From Hyalella azteca (lineage: Eukaryota; Arthropoda; Malacostraca; Amphipoda; Hyalellidae): DNA of 64,000 nucleotides. The stretch is taken from assembly GCF_000764305.2 (NCBI RefSeq), contig NW_025937447.1:1-64000 (forward strand), given 5' to 3'. This document shows positions 38,101 to 47,860 of this stretch, piece by piece. The translations under genes and the position numbers were made by a program. How positions within the stretch are numbered: position 1 is the first letter of the stretch; each line of letters starts with the position of its first letter. The notes beneath the pieces were generated by a model. That model searched no databases and was not told the DNA's origin. It was given only the letters and a program-made list of their open reading frames with translations.

Positions 38101-41100
38101 GCTATTAACTTGGAGTTTTCTCTTTGACGTGTGGCTGAACTAAGGCAAATATTACTGCGTTCAGCTAAGGTTGAGGATGTCATTTTATTGAGATGATTAC
38201 CTGCCATTTCTAACTCATGGCGGCACATGGCCCTTGGGCCTTGCCCCATGGTAATAATGGTATTGATACCTACTTGGTAGGCTAACTGGTGATGGTGCCA
38301 ATCCATCTTGCCATAATGCCCATAAAAACTCTTATGTATGGCCTTTTAAACATTCTTTAAATTGAGGCCATTAGTCAGCCAAAATGAACTTAATTTTATT
38401 TAGTTAAGCTGCATTAATTAAATTGCTGATTCAGTAATTGCAAATGGTAATACTAATAATGGTTATTGGTATGATATGGATACCATCAATTAGCATCAAA
38501 TGGGATAATGAGGGATGTGCAGAGACGAGTAATGAGGGACAATCCTACAACATTTCATAGAAATGTTGCAGCAGCTGAACTAATTTAAATATTGCAAAAC
38601 TAAAAATAGTAATGTAAATTTCAATATTTTTCCTATCTATGTAGCATAAAACAAGTTGAGAAATTGTATATTTACTACCTCTAAAAAATCCCTGAAAAAA
38701 GTGAAAAGTGAGATTTTGGAAAAGTATCTGCTAAGGTCGGTAGCAAAAAAATATTTGCCATATTAAAAAGATTCACTTCCATAAAAGTTACACACTGACA
38801 CAGGTGTTGGCTTAAAAACGTGATTGACAGAATGCGTAGCTCATTCCAAAAATATGGCAGCCATTTCCACAAGACAAGACTGGGTAATAAGGCCTAAGGG
38901 ACACCTGTAAAAACATTTACCATAGAACCTTGGTTAGCAAAGGCTCCAGTTAACAAAAAATCAATTAACAACTAAGAAAAATCATGATTACATTTACCTT
39001 GCTCAGCAAAAAAATTTACTTAACCCTTTCACAGGTAAGTTACCATATATGATCACTTGAAATTGCGTCACAAAAAGCCTCACCACGGCTTCCTGTTTGT
39101 TTTTGAGGCATCCTTATAATGCCTCAGTCAATCACTATTATCTGACCATCGTTCTATCTATAGCATCACCAGCTGCAAAGTCCACAAATTGAAATATGAG
39201 CATTTAAATGAAGGTTTTGACTCGGACAATGGAATTGATGCTCTTTCCGCATTTTCTTCATAAGGTGGAAGTATCAATATATATATTTATTTGTTTTGGC
39301 ATTTTGATTAAATTTAATTAAATTAAATTTTTATGTTTCTAATTTTTCATTTGCATAAACTGAATTTTGATTATAAAGAAAAATTTTGTGTACTGATCGC
39401 ATTTATTGAATTCTTCAAGTGCGATTTAAACCTTCAATAGGCAAAATTTGCAAAAATTCATAGAAATAAATATATTGTTTTACAGACACCTAGTGTCTGC
39501 AACACGCCCCTATATTACAGACTCCTAGTGTCTGCAACACGCCCCTATATTACAGACTGCTAGTGTCTGCAATACGCCCCTATATTACAGACACCTAGTG
39601 TCTGCAATGCGCCCCTATATTACAGACACCTAGTGACTGCAATACGCCCCTATATCACAGACTGGTAGTGTCTGCAATACGCCCCTATATTACAGACACC
39701 TAGTGTCTGCAATACGCCCCCATATTACAGACTGCCAGTGTCTGAAATATGCCACTGCTAGTGTCTGCAACATATCCTTTTTTTACAGACACCTAGAGTC
39801 TGCAACACGCCCCTATATTACAGACTGCTAGTGTCTGCAATACGCCCCTATATTACAGACACCTAGTGACTGCAATACGCCCCTATATCACAGACTGGTA
39901 GTGTCTGCAATACGCCCCTATATTACAGACTGCCAGTGTCTGCAATACGCCCCTATATTACAGACTGCTAGTGTCTGCAATACGCCCCCATATTACAGAC
40001 TGCTAGTGTCTGCAACACGCCCCAATATTACAGACTGCTAGTGTCTGCAATACGCCCCTATATTACAGACTGCTAGTGTCTGCAATACGCCCCTATATTA
40101 CAGACTGCTAGTTTTACAGACTGCTACAGCGTGTATGACCACAACCGTGACGGGGGCGTGTCGCGAGAAGAGATGATGCAGCTGCTGAGGCCACACGTAG
40201 TGACGCTGCCGCCCGGCGAAGAGAGGGATGAAGTTGCTAAAGATTTGCTGGGTTCGTTGCTATGCAGACGAATAGAGCCTCCATATATTATTTCTCTAAC
40301 TTAATTAGTAATATTATGACTTCCAAATAAATTAACTACATTATGAATCTGACTTAATTAATAATAGTAATATTTCAAATTTAATTATACATCTACATTA
40401 ATTATGATGACTAACTATATTATTCTTAAGTATGATTATATTAATTATTAACTATAATTATTATAATTTTTAATTATATTATGACTCTGACTTAAGTAAT
40501 GCTATTATTACTTCTACGTGAAGTTTTCAAGACATTGATATATCGTTTCCAAGTCCACTTCTTACTAAACTTGTGTGAACCCGGGAAAAAATACCGTTCT
40601 GACTGATAGCAGGCCTGTAAAAGTCTATTACAGTTCAGTTTATATAAAAGTTATATACAAATAACTTGATAGACTTGGCGGTTAAGAAATTGGATGAAGA
40701 CCACGACGGCCGTGTGAGTCGTGAAGACTACACGGCTGCCGTCACACGGGAGCCCCTCTTGCTCGAGGCCTTAGGGGCTTGTCTTCCAGAAACCAGGGTA
40801 AGGATAAGTTTAATAAACACCAAGCATTATAAGTTTTATATACAAATATCAACTACGTGTGTGAATTTTTTGCTGATTTTTTAGAACTTCAGCAATAATC
40901 AGTTTAATTTCAATTAATAAATAATGTTATCACCAGTTAAATTGATGTGGTAAAAAATCTGTATCCACACCGAATTCTGTCAGCGCCGATATACGGCGCC
41001 TATGCACTGAGGAGAAACGACATTATTAAACAGATACTTTAAAGTTCAATAATGCCTGTAGTCCACCAACACTATAGAATTAATTGCAAAGTAATATTTA

Positions 41101-41410
41101 AATAGGGTAATAATTATATCTGTTATAATTAAATTAATATCGCTTGCACTGCAGCAGGATGACATACATCGCTTGTAATTTCGATTTCAATGAATGAAAG
41201 GTAATAACTTTATTTCTCTGCCTGCGGGAGCTCTTATAAACGCGTAGAACATTGATGGACTGTACATGCAAAGTAATCAAGTTTTCTTTAATTTGAATGT
41301 GAATAACCCATCTACAAAAATTAATTTGTTCTTTTATTCCCTAGGCTCGGGATGAATTTCTCGCAACGTTTATGGAAAAATACGGAAGAAAACTACAGCA
41401 ACCGATTTAA
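35117..41410 (+). CDS. CLXN: Calaxin (EF-hand outer dynein arm calcium sensor), one exon missing
   Basis: Calaxin (EFCAB1) is a neuronal calcium sensor-type protein that binds axonemal outer dynein arms and couples Ca2+ to ciliary or flagellar beating. Exons: 35117-35177 (MAATYKGYSKLAEKLARVTH), 35715-35790 (TCEETDCLLNMYDTVAGGCR), 36397-36463 (FRDVMHAVFGMTDDVM), then 40120-40251, 40673-40797 and 41345-41410 (TAA). All visible junctions are GT-AG and phases join correctly. Exon 40120 carries a canonical EF loop, DHNRDGGVSREE. Exon 40673 carries DEDHDGRVSRED, with Asp at loop position 12 as in the vertebrate protein. The exon for the first EF-hand and the FLRG segment (about 34 codons, phase 0 to 1) is absent from readable sequence and may lie in the N run 37515-37872. 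With it the protein would be about 210 residues, the vertebrate length. Possible poly(A) signals lie at 41762 and 42105. The 5' end is duplicated at 28514-29251. Confidence 0.9.
37515..37872. other. Assembly gap (358 N)
   Basis: Unknown sequence inside the calaxin gene, between exon 36397-36463 and exon 40120-40251. Frames that run through it are meaningless. It is the likeliest place for the missing first EF-hand exon. Confidence 0.95.
37988..38095. repeat. Repeat with inverted copy at 45500-45594
   Basis: About 95 bases, including GGCAACAGAACTTACGTAAC and ATTCCGACA-type sequence on the other strand, match 45500-45594 in inverse orientation with few mismatches. The partner ends exactly at a single-N join (45595). 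It may be the two ends or two copies of one transposable element. No coding sequence is attached. Confidence 0.75.
39480..40119. repeat. 35-bp minisatellite, array B, ending at a calaxin splice acceptor
   Basis: About 18 units of the same 35-bp repeat as array A lie here. Many units carry a perfect 7-bp inverted pair, CAGACAC/GTGTCTG. Each full unit contains TATTACAGACTGCTAG. The true exon boundary reads TTTTACAG followed by ACTGCTAC, so the last partial unit is the 3' splice site of the exon at 40120. The array therefore holds a row of acceptor look-alikes next to a real one. Confidence 0.9.
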
Positions 41411-43484
41411 TTCCGATTAAACTCTCCTTGTCATCTTCTGATCACCATCCTTTGATACGGCCTTCAGGTAGCGAGGCATGGCTGCACTCGTCTATCGGTC
41501 ATAATCTTTAGCACTAACTGCCTGAACCAATGCTTCACACAAAATTGTTTGGTCTATCATTGGGTTACCCAGTGGTTACAGTTCAGAGTACCGAGATTGG
41601 AGGCTAAAAAATTTATTGGCATCCAGTAACTCATTGTATGGAAAAGGTGCGAAAATCCTGCAAGAAGTGTGACTTCAAACTATGACGTTCTACTGCCCGT
41701 TTGGGTTAATTCATTCTATGCATCACAAGAATTCTGATTCAGTAATGCATGGTCATCCCAAAATAAAAAAAAATTCTACATGGCAGTGCAAAACTTGCCT
41801 TCTTGTTAACATTTTAGGTTTGGAGTTCTCATACTTTATTGTAACTACCGCAGTTTAAGAATTAAGAGATGAAATAACATTCAAATTTACATACTATTAT
41901 CTCATTTACCAGTGTAGTTAAAGCGAACAGAATGTGCGAAGATGTCGCATAGAAGACAACTCGGCCTGTAACATGTTTACAGAAGTTTTTACAGTAAATT
42001 TTTCAAATTTACTTTAAAATTATACGTTAACGCGTGCATAAAAGAGAAACGAGTCTGCCGAAGTGGATGAAATTATTATTAGTGTTCAATCGTACTATAC
42101 TGTAAATAAAACCTAGCTGATAAACTGTAAGAAATCTATCTTACAGCAGCATTGGAAGAGTGTCGCCGCTATGTGCAACACCCACACGATTCCCACGAGT
42201 TTGCCTCGTATCAATAATTAACTGACGGCTCTTGATCGGCTGGGGCACCAAAATCAGTAAGCACGGAACTTGCAATTTCATCCTTATCCCAATACAAAGT
42301 AAGGCACCTTGATCCCTGCCACCCAATCGTTGCAACCGAACTTTATGGATTCCTCCAAGCCATGAAATACTTATCGGTAAATAACACAGTCACCCGTTAT
42401 CTGCACGGCCAGCCTATCATCTCTACAACTCCTGCAACCATTCTCCACCAGCCATACTCACCCTGTGCTCTATATTCACACACACATACACATTCTTTAG
42501 CAACCAACAGGAGCAGTACATTTTTAGTGGATCCCAATTCACTCAGGCCTGCATGAAATGAGGCAACTGACAGAATCGCTAAGCAATAGCAACGCCTGTT
42601 GACAGCTGCATTACTTTTTTATTCCTATGAAATGAACTCTATTGTATATCGTAGTGCCTGGAAATTTTGGCAAGCGAAGTGTACGTTAATCCTCAGCCAG
42701 TTTGTTTGTCCGGAGAATGATCAATCCATCCGTTCTTCCACGGGCTCTTCGCACGAGGCAGCCTCGCTGATCCGAGACCCTCTTCACCCGTTTTCAGCTC
42801 GGCACAGTGGTCCTCTTCCAAATTAGTCAAGCCTCATACATACTCTGCGTTTGTGTCAAGTTCCAGAAATAGTACGATATTATCTCATTTCTTGCACCAC
42901 GAATAATGAAGTCCGTGTAGCGGATCTTCCTGACACCTCGTCATCGCCACGTGCTCCTGACACCTCGTCATCGCCATATGCGCCTGACACCTCGTCATCA
43001 CCACGTGCCCTTGTCTCCTAGTTCGTCCAGTTGCCACCATTATCGAGCAGGTCGCGTAAGCTACGAATAAACTGGCAATTGTCAATTTACTGTCATTAAC
43101 CAGCCAATTTCAGCAAGCCGCCCTAGTTAATTTCAACCTGTTATTATTTGCATAGCTCTTGTTACCCTGGCCTTGAAAATCCCTGAAAAAGAGTCTAACG
43201 ATTTAAAATTAATGTTGTCGGGTGCTTGCCTCTACATCCGCTTTAAACTGCGCCGTCAGTAAACTACCTGGGGATTCCGTTACTGTATCGCTACACAGGA
43301 GGTACTGCTAGCTACCCTACCTAGCCTCAGACCTGTAGAAAACTATTTCAGTACAACTCGCCACTTCAATAGTCGAGCACAAAAAAATAACAGCTCCGGA
43401 GTGTATCGCACGAGGTGCAGCACTCCGTCGACCCAATGAAGAAAAAGAACAATTTAGTGTCTCCGCAGCGTTGCTTGTAACGTA
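41411..43484. other. 3' flank of calaxin and intergenic DNA
   Basis: The segment begins as the probable calaxin 3' UTR, with AATAAA at 41762 and 42105. A tRNA-SINE-like phrase, CCCAGTGGTTACAGTTC, occurs near 41570 and also at 62165. No further gene is supported. Confidence 0.5.
42928..43012. repeat. 27-bp tandem repeat, three copies
   Basis: Three units built on CTGACACCTCGTCATCGCCA run in tandem with small differences. The minus-strand frame across them is a repeat by-product. Confidence 0.8.
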
Positions 43485-44220
43485 GTGACTAGCAGCGTTG
43501 CCAGATGGTATATTTCTATACCAGATTTCACAAATCTGGTATTTTCAGAAGGTGTCTGGTATGAATATTTTAGATCTGGTATATATGCCTAAATCTGGTA
43601 TTTTTCTGGTATTTTCTGACTTACTACAAATTTACTGCATTAAAGTTCCACTTCTGAAGTTTGAACTTCCTCCAGCGTAGGCGTGGATTATATAGATTGC
43701 CTTCAGAGTGGCGCGATTAGAGCTTTCCCGCCATTTTTGGAACCGCAAGTTTACCGCTTGATGAAATAACCCTAATCTAATTGTTAACATTTAACTAAAG
43801 TGCTTAATGCAATATGAACACGAGAGTGATGATCCTTGATTGATTACTGATCAGTGATGATCTGGCCTAGGACGAGTGAGGTTGTCGAACCGATCTCTGC
43901 GACGCAAGCTCCACCATTTTTGTTTGGTGGTTTGATCGAATTATAGAGTGCCACTGAATTTGGGGGTGCTATACAATATTTCACTGATCTTGAAAATCAT
44001 CATCCATTCATAGAACTGGCTGCCTACTGCACCACGTGTCTACTTTGACCAGGTCTCCAATGCATTCGTGGAGTGAATGTTTTCACAAGTCATCTATGTG
44101 AAAAACAAGTAACGAAATAAAATTTCAACTAAGGTACTGCAGTCCCTTATTCGGACCAAAAGCTATCTGCTCAGCCGTAACAAGTGATCAAACCCGAAAT
44201 GTTAGATTAATGCAATATGC

Positions 44221-44280
44221 AAGCATGTATGAAAATGGAAGATGACCTGTAAGCATGTATGAAAATGGAAGATGACCTGT
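44221..44280. repeat. Perfect 30-bp tandem duplication
   Basis: Two exact adjacent copies of a 30-bp unit starting AAGCATGTATGAAAATGG. It lies inside the hAT-like element. Confidence 0.95.
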
Positions 44281-44351
44281 TTCCGGAGCTTGCTCATGTT
44301 GAGCGAAGGGGAAGAAGTGCCACACTGATAAATGCACAGTGCATAAAATAC

Positions 44352-44495
44352 TTTTTAGCGCATTTTCTCATTTACGATAAAAATGCACTATTGTCCTCGC
44401 CATGTCCGTCCGTCTATCCGTCCGTGACCACGTTCCCGTCGACGAGACAATGCACTCTCTGTCAGTCACTGCAGTGAGTACTGAGTTATATATAT
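44352..44495 (-). repeat. Dispersed short element, copy 4, nested
   Basis: Reverse-orientation copy of the family at 2360. It shows TTTTAGCGCATTTTCTCATT, a CCGT-type run (complement of the GGAC run), then the 16-bp ACTCACTGCAGTGAGT-type palindrome region and AGTACTGAGTTATAT. It has lost one base pair of the palindrome arm context. It is nested in the hAT-like element, so it inserted later. Confidence 0.8.
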
Positions 44496-44654
44496 TTTTT
44501 CTTTTTCTAACTAACGTTTCTGACGAATAGTTTCATTAAATTTGGAGGTATTAGTCAGTTTTCGTACAATAGAATTTCTGGTATATTTCTGGTATTTTGA
44601 GCTAGGCAATCTGGTATTCTCGCAGAGAAAAAAACTGGCAACACTGGTGACTAG

Positions 44655-45999
44655 CGACTTCCAGTTTTGTAATTGTATCAGTACCAGTTTGGCCGGCCGG
44701 CGTTGCACAAAATATTCATGTTATTTTACCTCTGCAGCTGGCCCCCAAACGTTGCTACTGCCTACTGGTAAGCACCAAAGTAAAGTATTGAGATTTTAAA
44801 ATTAGTGTTCCCGTCGTGTCGTTTGAAATATTATTTTCTTAGCCATAAATAAGACTTGAAGTTGATGTAGGGATGAAATAGCATGGATATGCAGCTGAGC
44901 AGCAGCTCTATCGCCTCTATGCTATAGTCATTACTCATTAGTCATACTATACTAGTTAAGTATGCTAGTATAGTGAGTATAGTATAGACAGTAGTAGTTT
45001 ACCAGGAATTTAAAAGTAAAGAAAATAGCCAAAAAGTTCACCATTTCTTATAGGTAACTTATAAGAGAAAATGTTTCGGAGTCCAGCTCCATCGTCAGTT
45101 CAAAACCTAGAACACCGGAACAAACAATTAGTAGCCTAAAATTACATTCAAACAATTCACCTAATGATCTAAACTTGAGGACATTAGAACTAAAATCAAA
45201 GATAACAGGAATAAAAATGAGATAACAGACATCATAAGTCATAACACATAGGTAACATGTAGAGTTACTACTTACTAGTTAGTAGTTACTACCATAGTGG
45301 CAAAGCAGAGAGTTTTTTAGATTCTCCCTCAAGTTCATTTTTGAGTCCTATAAGTAGACCAGCAAAGTATCATGGATACCAGCATTATCATTCATAAGAA
45401 ACTGGTTTAAATCTTGAATAAATGAGGAAATTAAAAATAAACTGATTCTAAAAAATCTTTGGTTTGCCACTATTGACTATGGTTACTACCAGCCTCAGGT
45501 AGGGTAAACGCGGTATATTCCGACACTTTAAGGACGCATCGAGAAATGAAAAACTCTAAAGAAAAAACCGTATGCGTTACGTAAGTTCTGTTGCNAGTAA
45601 TTAATCTAAACTATGATTTATTTCTCCAAAAATATGATGTTTGTCACTAAAATATTTTTTTCTTTCAGCTATGTTTTTTATGATCTTTTTTGTTGTAGTG
45701 AATTCATTTGACACAATTAAAATGGTGCTTAATTACAAGCTGTCCTGTAAGCTTACAGATAAAGAAGAAATGCTATACGGCTGCTAATAAGTAATATGAA
45801 GCTTTCAGTGGACAAGGTTGTTGTCACTGCTTGATGACGTGTCCATGGACCATGGATATGGTAATATCATATCAATAATATGGTAATATATGGATAATGT
45901 AGTGTATATCAATAAAGAAAAAACAAGTAAAAATGACCAAAAATGTCATTTATTCTACATCTACAACTTCTACAAAGGAAACAGAGGACTTCAGAGTAC
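44655..45999. other. Intergenic DNA, no gene seen
   Basis: No supported gene. It includes a 10-bp hairpin around 44948-44976 (ACTATACTAG/CTAGTATAGT), the inverted partner of the 37988 repeat at 45500-45594, and a single-N join at 45595. Confidence 0.5.
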
Positions 46000-46149
46000 T
46001 GTTAGTAATGGATGAGTTATGAGAACACTCTGCATGCATCAAACGTTTTAAAATTAAGTTTTCAAGTGTCCCTTATCACCCCATTCCCAGGGGAAATTCA
46101 GGAGGCTTTTATTTTGCATCTGGCTTCTTAAGAATAGCATATAGACATT

Positions 46150-46675
46150 TTTTGAATATGCCAAATGATAGGCCTTGCAAAGACCTTTCAAATGAGCCTA
46201 AATTTGTTTATGAAATGTTTCATGGTAAGAAGTTATTAACAAAAATTCTCAAAACCATCATGTATTACTGGTACCCTGTTTGATGATAGCTTTGTTTTTG
46301 AAAAGGTCAAGCTTGCTTTTGATTATAAAACTTGGCTTATAAAAAATGTTTAAAATTATCCGTTTGTGTGATAGTTAAAATAGCAAATGGAATTTTTTTA
46401 GGAATGCCATACAATAGCCCTCACATAGACCTTTAAAATGGGCCCAAAGTCATTTATGAAATGTTCCCTGATAAGAAGTTTTCAACAAAAAATAAAAAAA
46501 AATTCCTTCATTACCCTGTTTGATGGTTCCATCAAATGTGGCAATATGGGACAATTTTGAGTGTTTTTTGTTAATAACTTCTTATCATGAAATGATTCAT
46601 AAACGAGTTAGGGCTCATTTTAAAAATATTCCTGAGGGCTATCGTTATGGCATTTCCAAAAAAATCCATGTGCTA
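46150..46675. repeat. Repeat block with inverted copies
   Basis: A roughly 110-base unit with TTATGAAATGTTTC and GATAAGAAGT phrases occurs near 46160-46270, again at about 46390-46500, and in inverse orientation at about 46550-46670. The last two can fold back on each other. It is probably a palindromic transposon relic; ends are not defined. Confidence 0.65.
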
Positions 46676-46787
46676 TTCACAAGGTGCTAAACACAGAAGA
46701 ATAGTGTCCCAGATTACCCCTAGGAATAGGGTATTCGGAACACTTGAAATAAAACTTGAGTTTAGAATGTTTGAAGCATGCATAGTG

Positions 46788-47410
46788 TACCGTAAAATGG
46801 GGTAACTTAGACCGGCGGGGTAACTTAGACCACTTTTCGTTTTTTTTACAAAAACCCCCACAACTCAGAAACTATTTGACATAGAAAAATTTTGTCAATG
46901 GGCATTAAAGNCACAGTGCAGCGCCGGCAGCCAAAACAAAAGCAACACACGAGAGCCTGGAGCCGGGCAAACCTGTGCTCTCCGTACCCGTGCAGCATTT
47001 CCTCAACTCTCACGAGGCTCTCCTGGCATACAATAAAGGGTTTACTTCGTTTGTGGGACTTCCTGTGAGTCATAAAATCCTGGGACTTTTCAGCTAAAAA
47101 ATTCAATAAATTCTTACTTTATAAGAGAAGTTCACTAGCAGCATTTATAACTCAACTTAAATGTGATGTTGATGCCTAAAACATTTTATCCACGCACAAG
47201 TGATGCTGTCTCTTATACACATCTAACCTATTAGATATGCAAACTTTTTAAATCTTTCTATTGTGTTACGTAGCCTCAGTATTAGGCCTTTGATGGCCAT
47301 TGACAAAATTTTTCTATGTCGAATAATTTTTGAGTTTTGGGGGTTTTTGTTAAAAAAACGAAAAGTGGTCAAAGTTACCCCGCTGGTCAAAGTTACCCCA
47401 TTTTACGGTA
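46788..47410. mobile_element. TACCGTAAAATGGGG-ended element, chimeric in this assembly
   Basis: Ends are inverted copies starting TACCGTAAAATGGGGTAACT, and the TA at each end could be a TA target duplication, as in Tc1/mariner-type elements. More than 100 bases inward from each end are inverted copies. The middle holds a single N (46911) and an intact Tn5 mosaic end (47206-47224), so the central 300 bases are probably foreign to the element. Bases 47225-47410 match 49127-49313. Confidence 0.7.
47206..47224. other. Tn5/Nextera mosaic-end adapter sequence
   Basis: CTGTCTCTTATACACATCT is an exact match to the 19-bp Tn5 mosaic end used in Nextera libraries. It lies at the boundary between unrelated sequence (46912-47205) and sequence found again at 49127. 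An untrimmed mate-pair junction used in gap filling explains this best. Confidence 0.9.
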
Positions 47411-47860
47411 CAGATCTTAACAGGCCTTAACAGAAGTACTTTTTCAAAATATCACTTTTTAACATTTTTTTGGGGATTTCTTAAGAGCTATTAAATGTAT
47501 GACTTTTTAACTCCCATTATGCTACATAGATAAGAAAAATGTTGTAGTTCATGCACCTATTTTTAGTTTTGCAATATTTCAATTAGTTTAGCTGCTATAA
47601 CATTTTCTGCCATGGTGGAGGACTGTCCCAATTTACCTTGCCCATCCCTTATCCCTGTTTGACGGTACATCAATGAAAAATGTACATGGATACAAATGTG
47701 TGCTGACATGTACGGTACCGTACTGTAAATAATTTTAAACCAGTCGGTGAGTTAATCATTTATAGATAAATTCAAACTTTTTTATCAATTTTGTTGTGTA
47801 TACCGTACTGTACATAAAAATTTATAAAGAAAATAGAAGTTAATTCTACTATAATTTCAG

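Larger units (their letters stand above)
43493..44646. mobile_element. hAT-like non-autonomous element
   Basis: The left end is CAGCGTTGCCAGAT and the right end is CTGGCAACACTG, imperfect terminal inverted repeats. The element is flanked by an exact 8-bp direct repeat, GTGACTAG, at 43485-43492 and 44647-44654. An 8-bp target duplication is characteristic of hAT elements. Both subterminal regions carry many copies of TCTGGTAT, in line with transposase-binding repeats. No transposase frame is present, so it would depend on a relative. A dispersed short element (44352-44495) and a perfect 30-bp tandem duplication (44221-44280) lie inside it. Confidence 0.8.

Noticed and set aside
39230..39260. 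GFDSDNGIDAL as the missing calaxin EF-hand exon
   Set aside because: The loop residues do not fit an EF-hand, a stop follows, and phases and splice sites do not match.
46846..47106. 86-codon minus-strand frame in a GC-richer patch
   Set aside because: It spans a single N and lies in DNA bounded by an adapter remnant, so the segment is probably misplaced. No family was recognised.
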